A stretch of DNA of 64,000 bases, from positions 19,136,001 to 19,200,000 of the forward strand of contig NC_079888.1 of the NCBI RefSeq assembly GCF_029227915.1, written 5' to 3'. How positions within the stretch are numbered: the stretch's first letter is position 1; each line of letters opens with the position of its first letter. This stretch comes from Hydractinia symbiolongicarpus (taxonomy: Eukaryota; Cnidaria; Hydrozoa; Anthoathecata; Hydractiniidae). Shown one piece after another: positions 25,155-36,100 of this stretch. Both the position numbers and the translations under genes were made by a program. Under the pieces are notes generated by a model. That model saw only the letters and a list, made by a program, of their open reading frames with translations, had not been told where the DNA came from and did no database searches.

Positions 25155-25495
25155 TATAACAATGCCTTGGATGAGATGTAAACTCTCCTTTGTAATAATG
25201 AAATCTGCTTTGCTTTGCCTTAGAGGTTCCAGATCCTTGAATACCAAGTTGCACACATGGTTAATGATTTTTATCTTACCTGTGTAGATGCCAGAATATT
25301 AAGTTTAAAAAGTTTTTATTTTATTTAGTCACCAATGCGCACTTCTCTTCTATTCAGTCAAACACTCGTGTGCCTCATAGCTTTTGACAATAAAGTTTTA
25401 TTTTAACCTTAGTCTATTCATATTTAAACTAAATTTTTAATGAGTGAATATATTTATTTTCAAAAAAATATTCTAGACATACACCATGTTTAATA
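25155..25495. mobile_element. ~340-bp insertion inside the fifth copy
   Basis: Units 1-4 read from TTAAACATG directly into ACCATGAAGAGC. The fifth copy has about 340 extra bases here, with AACAT present on both sides as a possible target duplication. It contains no open frame of note. The element type is unknown. Confidence 0.5.
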
Positions 25496-25825
25496 ACATG
25501 AAGAGCAAAACTTATGGTAAAACGAATCTTTTTTCTTGATCGAATAATAACTACCTTTTGTACAAATATGACGTCATTTCTGATTCCAACGGCGTCATTA
25601 ATTTTTTTTTATGAAAACAATTTTTGTCTCTTTAGTGGATAAGTCTACCAAGAATATAGCCTGTGTTGTTAGTAATGCCTAAAAAGTGCAAATTTTTTAC
25701 TTTACAAAGTTGGGAAAATTAGACGTAGTTAATACATTTTTTAATAATGATAAAACGAATGATAAAATTATAAAAGTCCCTACACTTCTTAAGATACAAG
25801 TATATTTTATCCACATAATAGTTTT

Positions 25826-26290
25826 ATTCATAGAAGTATCTTGGGTGTTTTTTTAACTTGGTCTCGAATATTCCAGGCATAATCATACATTTTAAGATAT
25901 TTATTTTCCTCATCCATTGCCTTCTCTTTATCCGGGGATTCTTCGGCACGTACCCATAGCGAATCTCCATTTTCCATGACCTCATTTATAAGGTCATTTT
26001 CTTCTAAACTGGAGCTACAGTGCTCCTTTAATTCTCGAATCAACTGTGTTGCGCTCTCTGCATGTACTACCAACGTAAACAGGTATATCTTGCCCATCCT
26101 GTCTTCTGATCCGCATCTAATAAATTCCACACTGTATATCTTCCGTTATACCAATATTTCTTTCTCGATAACCTTCCTTGACGCGTTTCAGAAAACCATC
26201 TCGATCATCTGGTACCACAATTCCTTCCCACTGAGACCAATTTTTGCGGTGATGCAGATTTTCGTCTGGTATATCTTCACGCCGGTCCAT
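25826..26290 (-). pseudogene. Broken GIY-YIG nuclease-like gene in the fifth copy
   Basis: On the minus strand this shows a better GIY-YIG signature than the array units: CGIY, then IPVYVGS about 16 residues later, and MYDYAWNIRD near the C-terminus. It also extends further upstream (a W..W.G stretch before DDRDGF). It is broken by an in-frame TAG directly after CGIY, by a one-base insertion about 45 codons later, and by another length change near the end. The 100-codon open frame 26130-25828 spans a frameshift and is only partly in the native frame. Origin: probably carried by, or captured next to, the Polinton-like element. Confidence 0.6.
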
Positions 26291-28064
26291 ATTAGTAGTA
26301 AGCTAAATAGTGCAGAAATAAATATTACAAAATAATAACACTCCAAATTCAAAAAGAGATAACTACGAGGTTTACATTGTCTATATTTTCTGATATATAA
26401 TGATGTTAATTTATTGGTGGTGACCCTGAGCAGAAAAACGAATTAATTCAATCTCTTTGTCTAATATGGCAAAGGTTTCAAAATTTTATATTTATTTATA
26501 ATCTTGCACATTTTTATTTAGTGCCGTTAACCATTGATTTTTTATATTCATGTATATTTTTGTGAAAGATGACTCTATGCAGTATACTGAAATGGAAAAT
26601 TTTTAAACCTTTATATCTCCTTAGGTGTTCGTAAAAAGCACGCGATCTTCGAAGCTAAGCGCAATTGGGGGAACGTAAAAAGTTTTTTCTTATAGACGGG
26701 TTGTTGACGTCATTAAAATTCGAATGTCGCTTTTTCCATTGTTATCCTACCTAAGTCGATTTTTTCTTATCGACTATTTTATGTCAGTGTATCTGTAACA
26801 GGAAAAGTGAGTATGTTCATTTTTCTTTGAAGTTGTCGAAATGGTTATGTCTGTGTTTAACTTTTTTTGACGTTGCAGCACAACGTCTATGTATTAGACT
26901 GAAGTCAATACGTTTAATATGATTACTGATGCCAAATAACTTTGAGGTTAAATAACTCGGAAACGAGGTGGTGACGTCAGTTATTTTTCACCGTGCAGGT
27001 AATTAGAGACACCCTGGGACTAAATCGGGTAAGTTTTCCAAACCTGGCTCCCCGAATCTGTTTCGGAATGGACGGGTTGATGACGTCAGCAATAATGTTT
27101 TTGTTTTGACATTTCGTGTTGTTTAGCAAAACTTTAAACTCTTTTAAAGGAGTACTGCACATTAACATCGAAACAACTAGATTTTGTATAAATCTTATTT
27201 TAAAAGAGCTTTGGATATATTGCGGGCAAATTTACGTGGATTCTTTTGTGGTAGGAGGGCTTTAGCCATTTAGGGTAAAAAACTTACCATAGATATTTCC
27301 TTTCTTTTGTTTTTCTAATTTGTGTTAACCTTTGGGAAAATATACCGAAAGAACTAATTTTTGTAGAATTACACCTTGTAATCCATTGGTGTTTATACAT
27401 TCCATGTAAACGTCTAATGTTAGAATTTTTTGCAGGAAGAAAATTCCATGTTTTCTCATATTTTCTTTAATTATAATTCATCTTTGCAAAAAAATTTGTT
27501 TATCTTTCACATTTTGTGTCAACCTTTAGGTGGTGGTGGACCATGCAATAAACTATCCGAGTTTGATATATACAGAGATTTACGTTTGACATGTTACAAA
27601 CTGTTGCTTTTAAGAATTCAGAGATTAACGATGATTTTAAAATGTTTTTACAGGTATTAACTACCTTCTTAAAGCTAGTAACATAGCATTTTTTAACAAA
27701 TACAGCTCTCCGTGTTGTCTCTAAATAGTGATAGAATGACCAAGATTTTATGTAAATTTCTTTTTCTTTTTAAATAGCAACAGGATTGAAAAACTTTTCA
27801 TTGTTTATTACAAGTTGAAATTTTAGTTCTCGCAACAATAAACGTATTCACTTTTCCCTCATAAAAAAAAGCCATTTATTTCTCACATAAATGGGTAAAT
27901 GTTGTCGATTTTTAATCTTATATATCAGAATCCAGGGGGTAAAACTGACAATAGTTGTTAACGTACAATAGTTTTCGATCTGCAGGCAGCCAAGCACGCA
28001 AGTAGGCAGACAGGCATTTTGAATGCAAACAAATAAATTTTGGAGAAATTTGATGAGAGCCCGG
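26202..28064. other. Gene-poor stretch with dispersed repeats
   Basis: I see no supported gene here. Three TGACGTCA octamers occur at 26705, 26972 and 27081. A block at 26,930-26,990 (AATAACTCGGAAACGAGGTG) recurs in reverse orientation at 48,410-48,460, so part of this stretch belongs to a dispersed repeat family. Confidence 0.5.
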
Positions 28065-28225
28065 ACAATATGGGACAAGCCTTTTTGACCGTCCTGTATT
28101 TTCTATGAGAGCTACAACAACATGGAACAGCGCTCGACAATATGGGACAAGATGTAATGACAGTCTTGTATTATCTATAAGAGCCACAACAACATAGGAC
28201 AGCGCCCGACAATATGGAATGGAAG
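28065..28225. repeat. 72-bp tandem repeat, 2.2 copies
   Basis: Copies start at ACAATATGGGACA at 28065 and 28137 and at a near match at 28209, spaced exactly 72 bp, with about 15% divergence. Another ACAATATGGGACAG lies at about 28,235. Confidence 0.8.
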
Positions 28226-29866
28226 CAATTTTGCAACAATATGGGACAGTCGGATATTATTGGACACTACCTAGCCATATTATTTTACTACTTTTGATTA
28301 TACTTTTTTATCATTTGTATCACAACGTATTAAGACTTCTGAAACAAATAGCTAGCTAGATGTATAAAAGTAACAACATTAATTTGCTGGCTATGGTAAA
28401 CACCACAACAAACAAGCGCTCCATTGCGCACCGCCATCTTGTTTTTTCATTGCGCACTTGCGACCTTAAAATATTTAAATGTCACTCGCCGCTATTTTTG
28501 GGACGGCCTTAGTAGGACCACCCGCCGGTGCTTGGGCTATTTCTTTCTCGCTGTCACTTATATCAAAAAGAGAGAAAAAGTCCTGGGATCGAGGTTGCAG
28601 CTTCCTTAAAATTAAGCTGTGGTTAAAGGCTGAACACAATACGAAAATGGTTCATAGGAGCGCTGTTTATAAGAACTTATTGGAAGTGCAACTGTGAGGC
28701 TGGTTTCAGCCGCATATTTGCTCGAATATTTGCGGGACTCGTCCTTCAAATGTTTATATTTTTTATCGCTTTTGGGCCCCATGGGTTAAATCATAAAGTT
28801 TGTGAAAGAAATATTCCGAACACATGAAATATTTTCGCCACGACATTGCGCAAAGAATTGGTTGCGTGAAAATACAATATTTTTGCACATTTGACTGCGC
28901 GAAAGTTTGATGTCGGCTCGAAATATTTCTTTTTAGGCGCGCGAAAATTTGATTTAGAAAATAAAACAAGATTGATGCAGCATTTCAAGTACCATCAGAC
29001 ATGCAAACTTTTAATTTTTGTACTCCTAACTTTGACAGCTGTGCAATACACTAAGGTGTAGAGAAAGCTTTTATATTTTTTAACGGGCTACCGGTTAGTA
29101 TCTATAATAATATTCGTCGTCTGTCTGTAACGGAAACACGAAATACAATATGTACGGCACGGGCGACCCTGTGGATTTTTCCGCGGGTTGACGACTAGTT
29201 TCTTTAATAATAATCGTATTTTGTGTGTTTAAAATGCTTGCACGCAGCTTTATTTTCGTAATCCTTGCGGCGATGCAACATTTGGGACACGATACAACCC
29301 GTTTTTACCGGCTTTGTATTCACCGCTCATGTGTAATAGACCAATCACGAGGCTCGATTAGTTCTAACAACCAATCCAAGCTCTTTGCCACCTTAACATA
29401 CCGACAGAGGAAACATGCTACGACCGGGCGATACTCACGAACGCCATTTAGTTTAGATGTGATGCTGTAAGGTTTGTAGGTTTCCTTGACCGTTTTCTCT
29501 TCTAAACACATCTTTTAGCTACCTAAAAATCTTGAACACACTATTTTTAAGATTTTGGCTACGAACGTGACTTTCAAGGAAGCGTCCTGCTGAAGCCAGG
29601 TAGCCAGCTAGCTTTATTATTCAATTTGATACAAGAGCTTTTCGTTCTAACCAGCTTTATTTCTTTTCTTTTATTATTAGCCATCTTTTTTTTACTAAAC
29701 TGTAAATGTGGGCTGTGGTTATTTGCCTCTTGGCTACCTCTGGGTAAAAGGTGAAAGTAGACAAATACAATTGGCTGCAACAAAATGCAGTCAAATGTGT
29801 TTCTTAGTCTAAATGCAGCTACACTTTTTATTGTTACATAAACTTTGAAGTTTGCTTCTTAACCGC
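28226..29866. other. Gene-poor stretch
   Basis: Short open frames exist on both strands (for example 28424-28609, 28479-28697 and 29225-29470), but none shows recognisable motifs, splice context or codon structure. GTCCTGGGATCGAGGTTG at about 28,582 matches the terminal sequence of the foldback elements found at 29.9 and 31.3 kb. Confidence 0.45.
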
Positions 29867-29988
29867 AATTGATATTGTAACCAACCTCGATGCCAGGGAA
29901 ACGCGTACGCATGTACTCGTACGCGTTTCATCTTCATATCAAAAAACACTACAGGCCCTGGGTTCGAGGTTGTATTGTAACAATAGCC
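29867..29988. mobile_element. Small foldback (MITE-like) element
   Basis: The inverted termini are CAACCTCGATGCCAGGG and CCCTGGGTTCGAGGTTG. Inside is a perfect 12-bp stem, GAAACGCGTACG (29898-29909) with CGTACGCGTTTC (29918-29929), around an 8-base loop. There is no coding capacity, so it is a non-autonomous element. The boundaries are approximate. Confidence 0.55.
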
Positions 29989-30280
29989 TGCTGGATGTGA
30001 TTTCATTTGCACGGGCAATTTTGAAATTTTATTCTGCAAAATAAAATTGTTCGACGGGGTAACGATGGGCTGTTTCCTATGTTTTTATTTTAACTAAAGT
30101 TGCATTAGTTTCGAAAAGGGTATTACGCCTATACGATTTACCAGTACTAAGAGCTAAGCCCAGTGTCACAATTAACATTCTTCGGGAACTTAATTTGTAA
30201 AATAAAAAATGTTGACCGAATCTTTTTCCCATGACAAGATAACAACAGGTTGTAGACTACGTTTTCATTTCAGCACACCA

Positions 30281-30560
30281 ATGCTGTGTGCGCTTCACCC
30301 GATACAGTATACTGTGTGCGCTTCACCCGATACAGTATGCTGTGTGCGCTTTACCCGATACAGTATGCTGTGTGCGCGTCACCCGATACAGTATGCTGTG
30401 TGCGCTTCACCCGATACAGTATGCTATGTGCGCTTCACCCGATACAGTATGCTGTGTGCGCTTCACCCGATACAGTATGCTGTGTGCGCTTCATCCGATA
30501 TGGTATGCTGTGTGCGCTTCACCCGATACAGTATGCTGTGTGCGCTTTACCTAACATGCT
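30281..30560. repeat. 28-bp minisatellite, 10 copies
   Basis: The unit includes ATGCTGTGTGCGCTTCACCC and repeats exactly every 28 bp from 30281; the last copy is degenerate. Because 28 is not a multiple of three and the unit has no stop, all three + frames stay open across it. This produces three artificial overlapping ORFs of 88-156 codons. Confidence 0.95.
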
Positions 30561-30874
30561 GTACACCTGCACGAAAGCACTCACACAGTTACTTGCGGAT
30601 AGTCTCTATATTAATAATAACCGTATTCTGCCTGTCTGTGCGCAAGAAAATTGTGGTGCTAGTGAAACAGGAAATGTGACTAAGATTTTTTGTTGGCGTG
30701 TTTAACCTAAGACCACCGCAACACACTCATACATTTATATGGGATATACAAACAGTTCTCAACCACTTGAATACTTCCAATAGTTCCTTCCATTTAAAAA
30801 TTTTCTTATCAACTTTTTTGTAAACTTGCTTCTCTAATGGCTGTAATAGCAAAATCGAGATGCTATTCTTGATG

Positions 30875-31034
30875 TCCGACATGTGACAAATGGAGATTCT
30901 TATGCGTCCGACATGTGACAAATGGAGACTCTTATGCGTCCGACATGTGACAAATGGAGACTCTTATGCGTCCGACATGTGACAAATGGAGACTCTTATG
31001 CGTCCGACATGTGACAAATGGAGACTCTTATGCG
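30875..31034. repeat. 32-bp minisatellite, 5 copies
   Basis: The unit begins TCCGACATGTGACAAATGG and repeats at 30875, 30907, 30939, 30971 and 31003, with only one or two differences in the first copy. Confidence 0.95.
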
Positions 31035-31334
31035 TTTTATTTTTTTAATAAACCTTTTTAAAGTTGGAGAAATAGAAACCCACCACTTTCTGTGGGATTT
31101 GTAAGTTTTCAGAAAATTCAAACCTGTGTTAGTGAATGGTGTACATGGAATGGCAACAAACATGAATTATTTTTAGCAACCTTGGAACCTCACCAAGAGG
31201 TTTCAAAAGTTGACTGATGCTAAATTGGTTGAAAAGTTTCTTAGATTAGCAGAAAAAAACACCATTGTCTTCCAGATCTACTCAACCAGATCTGCCTCTT
31301 CTTCGAAAGCTAAGGTTTATACTTACAAGATGTG

Positions 31335-31405
31335 TTGAACCAACCTCGTCCCCAGGATCTTGTAGACCCTGGGCTGTTATTACGGGCAAGGAGGTTGGTG
31401 TTCAA
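31335..31405. mobile_element. Short foldback element
   Basis: The 71-bp palindrome-like element has ends TTGAACCAACCTCGTCC and AGGAGGTTGGTGTTCAA. It shares the CCAACCTCG terminus with the element at 29.9 kb, so both probably belong to one MITE family. Confidence 0.55.
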
Positions 31406-31676
31406 TAAGGGGAAATAGAAAGGAAATTCTGTTACGCGAAACACTACCATAAGATAGTGCAATGGTCAGCATAAAAGTATCAAATAAAAGTTATGGATGA
31501 TATACTTTAAACAGAGGATGTTCGTCCTAGGATGGCTGCGTTTACAGGGCGCAGAAAGTTGGGATATTTCAATTTTTATAAGAAATCGAATTTTTTATGT
31601 ATAAAATCGAAGTACGATCTAATACCCCTCTAACTTATTTTAAAATTCAAGTTAGTATTAATTTTTTATATTTTAG

Positions 31677-31761
31677 ATGTGGACGTGGATGCTTTTATGG
31701 TCGTGGTGATAGCTTCAGAGGCAGTTACCGTGGTTTTAACAGCGATAGTTTTTTGTTTTGA
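31677..31761 (+). CDS. Orphan terminal exon, Gly/Arg-rich (RGG-like)
   Basis: A strong acceptor (TTTTATATTTTAG) is followed by codons giving CGRGCFYGRGDSFRGSYRGF and then a short Ser/Asp/Phe tail and TGA. AATAAA follows at about 31,873. The composition resembles the C-terminal RGG tail of RNA-binding proteins. I found no upstream exons within the preceding kilobases, so this may be the end of a gene with a long intron, or a stray copy of one. Confidence 0.35.
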
Positions 31762-33137
31762 TTTGGATTTGACTGTGTAATTTGTGTTCATGGAGACAAA
31801 AAAGATTTCAGTTTTTTACTCTATGTAACTTGACCTTTTTTCGCTCGTCACATTTGCCTGTTTTGTTTTGCAAATAAATTTTCTCAATGTTGTGCATTGC
31901 TATTTTGGGCCAGTACTCAAAGTGCGCAGAGGGTAATGATATTCATTATTACATCGCACTTTCATTTTATAATATCAATTTCATTGCAGCCGCCCCGTGG
32001 CCTTACAAAATTAAGAAAATCTTCCCGGCCAAAATGTTTGGGTTCTAATGTATCTCTGACTTATAAGGGGTGCACTACTCCAGGAGAGGAATTACTTTTT
32101 CAGATAAACAAACATTTACTCGTTTTTAGGTTACTGCGCATGCGCAAAAAAACAATGTAACTAGGAAGAATTAACATCATGTTCACGGGTGATCGAGCAG
32201 AAGAAAAACACAGCTGTAAAATGGCCATAAAATATTCATGTAAGGTAGAAAAAAATAGTGCACCCGGTTAGTTTTATTACATACTTTATTTACAATTTTC
32301 AAATTAAGACATATTATATTGTTCACGTAATCACAAAAATAACGATAAAAGAATAATAAAATCAAGACCAGAAATTAGTTTCTAGAATTTTTCCACTGTT
32401 TCTATAACAAATAAAGTCGCTCATAAAGTTTTTTATTATGTGATCAAGGATTAAAAATTAAATTGTAACGTACAAGTACTCTTCTTTTTCTTTCTCTCTC
32501 AAAATGGACGTCCAGAAATAGCATTCAAAGAAAATAAATCAAAAAAAAAAAAAAAAAAAACATAATAGAAAAATATTCTCACGAAGAAATATAAAATTCG
32601 AGATAACCGTCGCAATTTTCACGCCTCGTCCTGTTTAATTTCGCACGTTAATTTTAGCGCAGTAAATTCAGTAGTTTTTTGCGCGTATGATTTTGGTATT
32701 TTAAAGGATAATTAGATAATTTTATTTTTTTATTTTTAATACTTTACTTTTACTGAAATTAGCACAATCAGAAAATCTCGCAGAGCGTCACCGCGCGAAA
32801 TTAAAATTCACGCGAATTTCAAGTTAACAGACAAGTAAAAACTAAAACGTTTGAGTGAATTATTAAATTTAAAAATTAGCCTTTCTAATTAGTTATCCAA
32901 ACCGAGACGTGCAAACCAGACATACTTCCATATCGCGTATTTTGTAGATTTTTGTGCGAATCAGTATGCGCGAAGATTACTGCGACAAAAGTATTTAAAA
33001 AGCGTAATGTGTATATGTTTGCTTGCTAGAAATAACACCCACCGCGGTGATATACAGGGGCGGTGGTGACGACGCACAAGTAAGTTAAAAATTGAAGAGT
33101 ATGTTTTTTCTAGCAAGAAGAGTATAGTAACACCCTA
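31762..33137. other. Intergenic and nischarin 3' UTR region
   Basis: This contains a poly-A tract at 32,540-32,560 and CGCGAAATT/AATTTCGCG-type dispersed repeat fragments near 32,620-32,820. It also contains a foldback at 33,022-33,117. No gene is supported. The nischarin polyadenylation site is not resolved. Confidence 0.4.
33022..33117. repeat. Foldback element in the nischarin 3' flank
   Basis: Perfect 11-bp inverted ends, CTTGCTAGAAA (33022) and TTTCTAGCAAG (ends 33117), flank a GC-richer centre with the palindrome CACCGCGGTG. It lies 20 bp beyond the nischarin stop, so it is probably transcribed in the 3' UTR. Confidence 0.5.
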
Positions 33138-36100
33138 TTATAATTTTGTTTTTTTCCTCAAAACGGGAAGCGTCATGCCAGCGTAAAAATTCGCCCACAT
33201 TTTCGATAAAACATTAAAAATTTTCTCTCGCTCAACGTAGGAGTACGCTTCTAAAACCCATGTCTCTAAGTGCTCTTCCTTGTATTGGTCTTTTGTCGTG
33301 TTTACATCGGTTACTAGGCAAACATCATCTTCCACACTCGACGTATGAAAACGCGCTTCGTAGGAGGTTGGATCGACAGCTTCTTTGTTAAACACCAATG
33401 AAAATGCGCCTGAATGAAACTCGTCAAACTCGATTCTGAGCAAAGCGGATAATAGCTCCACACCGACAACTTCATATTGCGTTGTTTCAGGCAGTTCATT
33501 TACAAATGACGGTAACGGATAGTTCACACGGTCTTCGTTGATCATGCATAAAAATTTCTCGCTTACTACAACTGTGTATGGGACAGTCTGTTCGTTCACA
33601 TGTTGAAATATCAAGGCATACAAAAGCACGCTAAAATCTTCATCTGCTTGAAACAGCTCCATGATTCGGATGTGATCAAGAATTTTATATCGTAACTTCT
33701 CCAGTGTCTCGTCGCTGGGATAAACAAATTTTATGTTACTATTCGGATGAATAAATTCAGATTTCGGGTAGTAATTTTGATCCGATTCTTCGTCCCGTTT
33801 GTAAAGCTGAAATATTTCGGCAGCCGTACGGCGTCGGTTAGTGGTGCCGTTAGAGTCAACGACATTCATTTCCTTTGGCAAAGCTAAAATGAACTGGCTT
33901 AATCTTTGTACGAATTCATTAGTACGATCAAAGTTACGAGTAACAAAAACAAAAGTGTGCTCCGGTGTGCCAGCTTCCAGTCGAAAACATTGATCAAATA
34001 AGCCGACGACAACTTGTTGTAATGTCGATATTTTGACGACAGTTGTATATAGAGAGCTGGTGCCCCCTTCATCTTCAAATCGATTATTGGCTAAAATATA
34101 TTTTCGGTTCTGAGAAGAACAAACGATATATATGTTAAATCTTCCCAAAATCAATGCGACATTAAATTCAACGTCGGGATATTTATACGGTTTACATCCG
34201 ACACACGTCACAAACTGTACTCCGGTAACGTTAGCATCTTCGTCTTGCGAAATCTTGTTGCGGAAGAGTTCGTTTAAGCGCGACCGGTCTAAATTAACAA
34301 ACATATCCGGCGAGTCTAAAGTCTGTGTTGACGGAATGCTGATATTTCCGGAGTTCTTCTTCACATGGCCTTTTACTGACGCCGCTGCAATGCCTTTCGA
34401 CGCCAATCCTGATTTTGAATATGTGATTTTTAAATCCCGATCGAAATTGTTTTTCCATAAGCATGCAATTGACCGTACGAACTGCTCACGTTCGTTAATC
34501 GACTGAAACAACAAATTCCACACGCTGTCGCCATCAGCTTTAGACGCGTCACTTGTCGTTTCTTTGCTTTCAAACGTTATGGAGACGCCGTAACAACCAG
34601 TCATGCATTTCTTACCATCTTTGTTCTCCCATAAATCCACACCGATGATGGCATCCACGGCTTCAACATCGTCTACAAGCCACTGTGGTGTAAACGGAGC
34701 CGAACGAACATACGATGGTAAGGGCCAGTGCACATAGTCCTCTTCGCATAGAATAAGTCGTACGTTGGTGAGAATTAAACTGCGTAAGAACGGCATCGAA
34801 GATTCGTCATAGCATTCATAATTGACATCGTCGCGATATTCGTACACGATACCGTAGGAGATTAAATTCTCGCGATTGTCTAAAGGCGATAACTCTTGTT
34901 CTTGTAATTGAATCTTTAGAGCATTGATTTTATTCTCGTCGGGATACACAACAGTTGGTAAATCAACACAAGGAAGTTCGTCGGAATTACTCAGTCTTGT
35001 CTTGGTTTGTACAAGGTCTTTCTCATTTCTAAACCCCAGCACTGACGATAGAGCGTCGAGAAACTGCGCAGTTTTACTCGCATCGCGAGTTAAAAACACA
35101 AACGTACCGCGTGGTCCCTCCTCAGCAACTTCTACTCGTAATCCTTGGTCAAACAAACCCACAACAATCTCTCGTATTTGCTTTAATGGAAAGCTGTAAA
35201 AACAATGCATTGCCTCTTGAAGTTCCTCCATGGTTTCCAAACCCTTTCCTTTCTCAGGAAAAAACACACGAAAAAGAAAAACATTCAACGTCGTCATGAC
35301 AACACATACAGGAATCTCCTCATCGGGAAACAGATACGGTAAACAACCCACCCACAACATCGAGACCACATCTTGACTCGATGAATCAGCAACAACATGT
35401 TTTAACAAAGATACACCCACATCAATGTTCTCATAGTTACTGGTCGTGTCTCGTTGAGCATCTCTAGATTGGCTATTTCTTTTTAACAACGCGGTTTTGC
35501 GGATAAAGTCTTGAAAGAAAGCGATTAAGATTTCGTTAGGTGTGTTAAAAGGATTCTCGATTAACCCAGACATGCTTGTGAAGATGTGCGAACGGCTCCT
35601 AAAACGAACTGTAGAAATATTATCAATTCGATCCTGTAATTAGTGATTAGTATTGTGTCTAATTAATTCAGAGTGTCTAAATTTTTAAAAGTTTTTCTTT
35701 TTTCCAGAACATATTTCTAAAAACATTTCTAGAAGATTTTTATATTTTAAAGAACATTTCCAGAACATGTTCATATTTTTACATTTCCAGAACATGTTCA
35801 TATCTTTCAAGAACATTTCCAGAACATGTTAATATTTTTTAAGATCATTTCCAGAACATGTTCATATTTTTCAAGAACATTTCCAGAACATGTTCATATG
35901 TTTCAAGAACATTTCCAGAACATGTTTATATTTTTCAAGAACATTTCCAGGACAATTTCATATTTTTAAAAAAATTCTGAATCAATAATCAATTAATACC
36001 CATTAATTCGAATCAATCAAATATTAATACACATAGTTGAATTTTATCTTATCTTTATACGCGAAAAATGCCAAAATAAATGACTCGTTAAACAAAATAC

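Larger units (their letters stand above)
22973..26201 (+). repeat. Diverged fifth copy, lacking the secreted-protein gene
   Basis: It aligns with unit positions 6645 to about 9337 but with many substitutions and indels. It keeps both polymerase-like blocks that were lost in a complementary way from unit 1 and units 2-4. Homology stops at about 26,201, immediately after AAAACCATCT. In the units this point is the edge of the gene-bearing DNA. This copy looks like the ancestral mobile-element-derived repeat that flanked the original single gene. Confidence 0.85.

Noticed and set aside
30209-30705. Three overlapping Cys-rich ORFs of 88-156 codons
   Set aside because: They are frames of the same 28-bp minisatellite, whose unit lacks stops; there is no codon bias or splice evidence.
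30281-31034. CRISPR-like regular repeats
   Set aside because: Repeats are directly adjacent with no unique spacers, in a eukaryotic genome; they are minisatellites.
34132-34506. 124-codon + strand ORF
   Set aside because: It lies entirely antisense to the nischarin last exon, whose reading is clearly supported by homology.
33138-35573. The 811-codon frame as a stand-alone single-exon gene
   Set aside because: An acceptor sits just upstream, the frame joins in phase to exon 21, and the upstream PX and LRR exons complete a nischarin.
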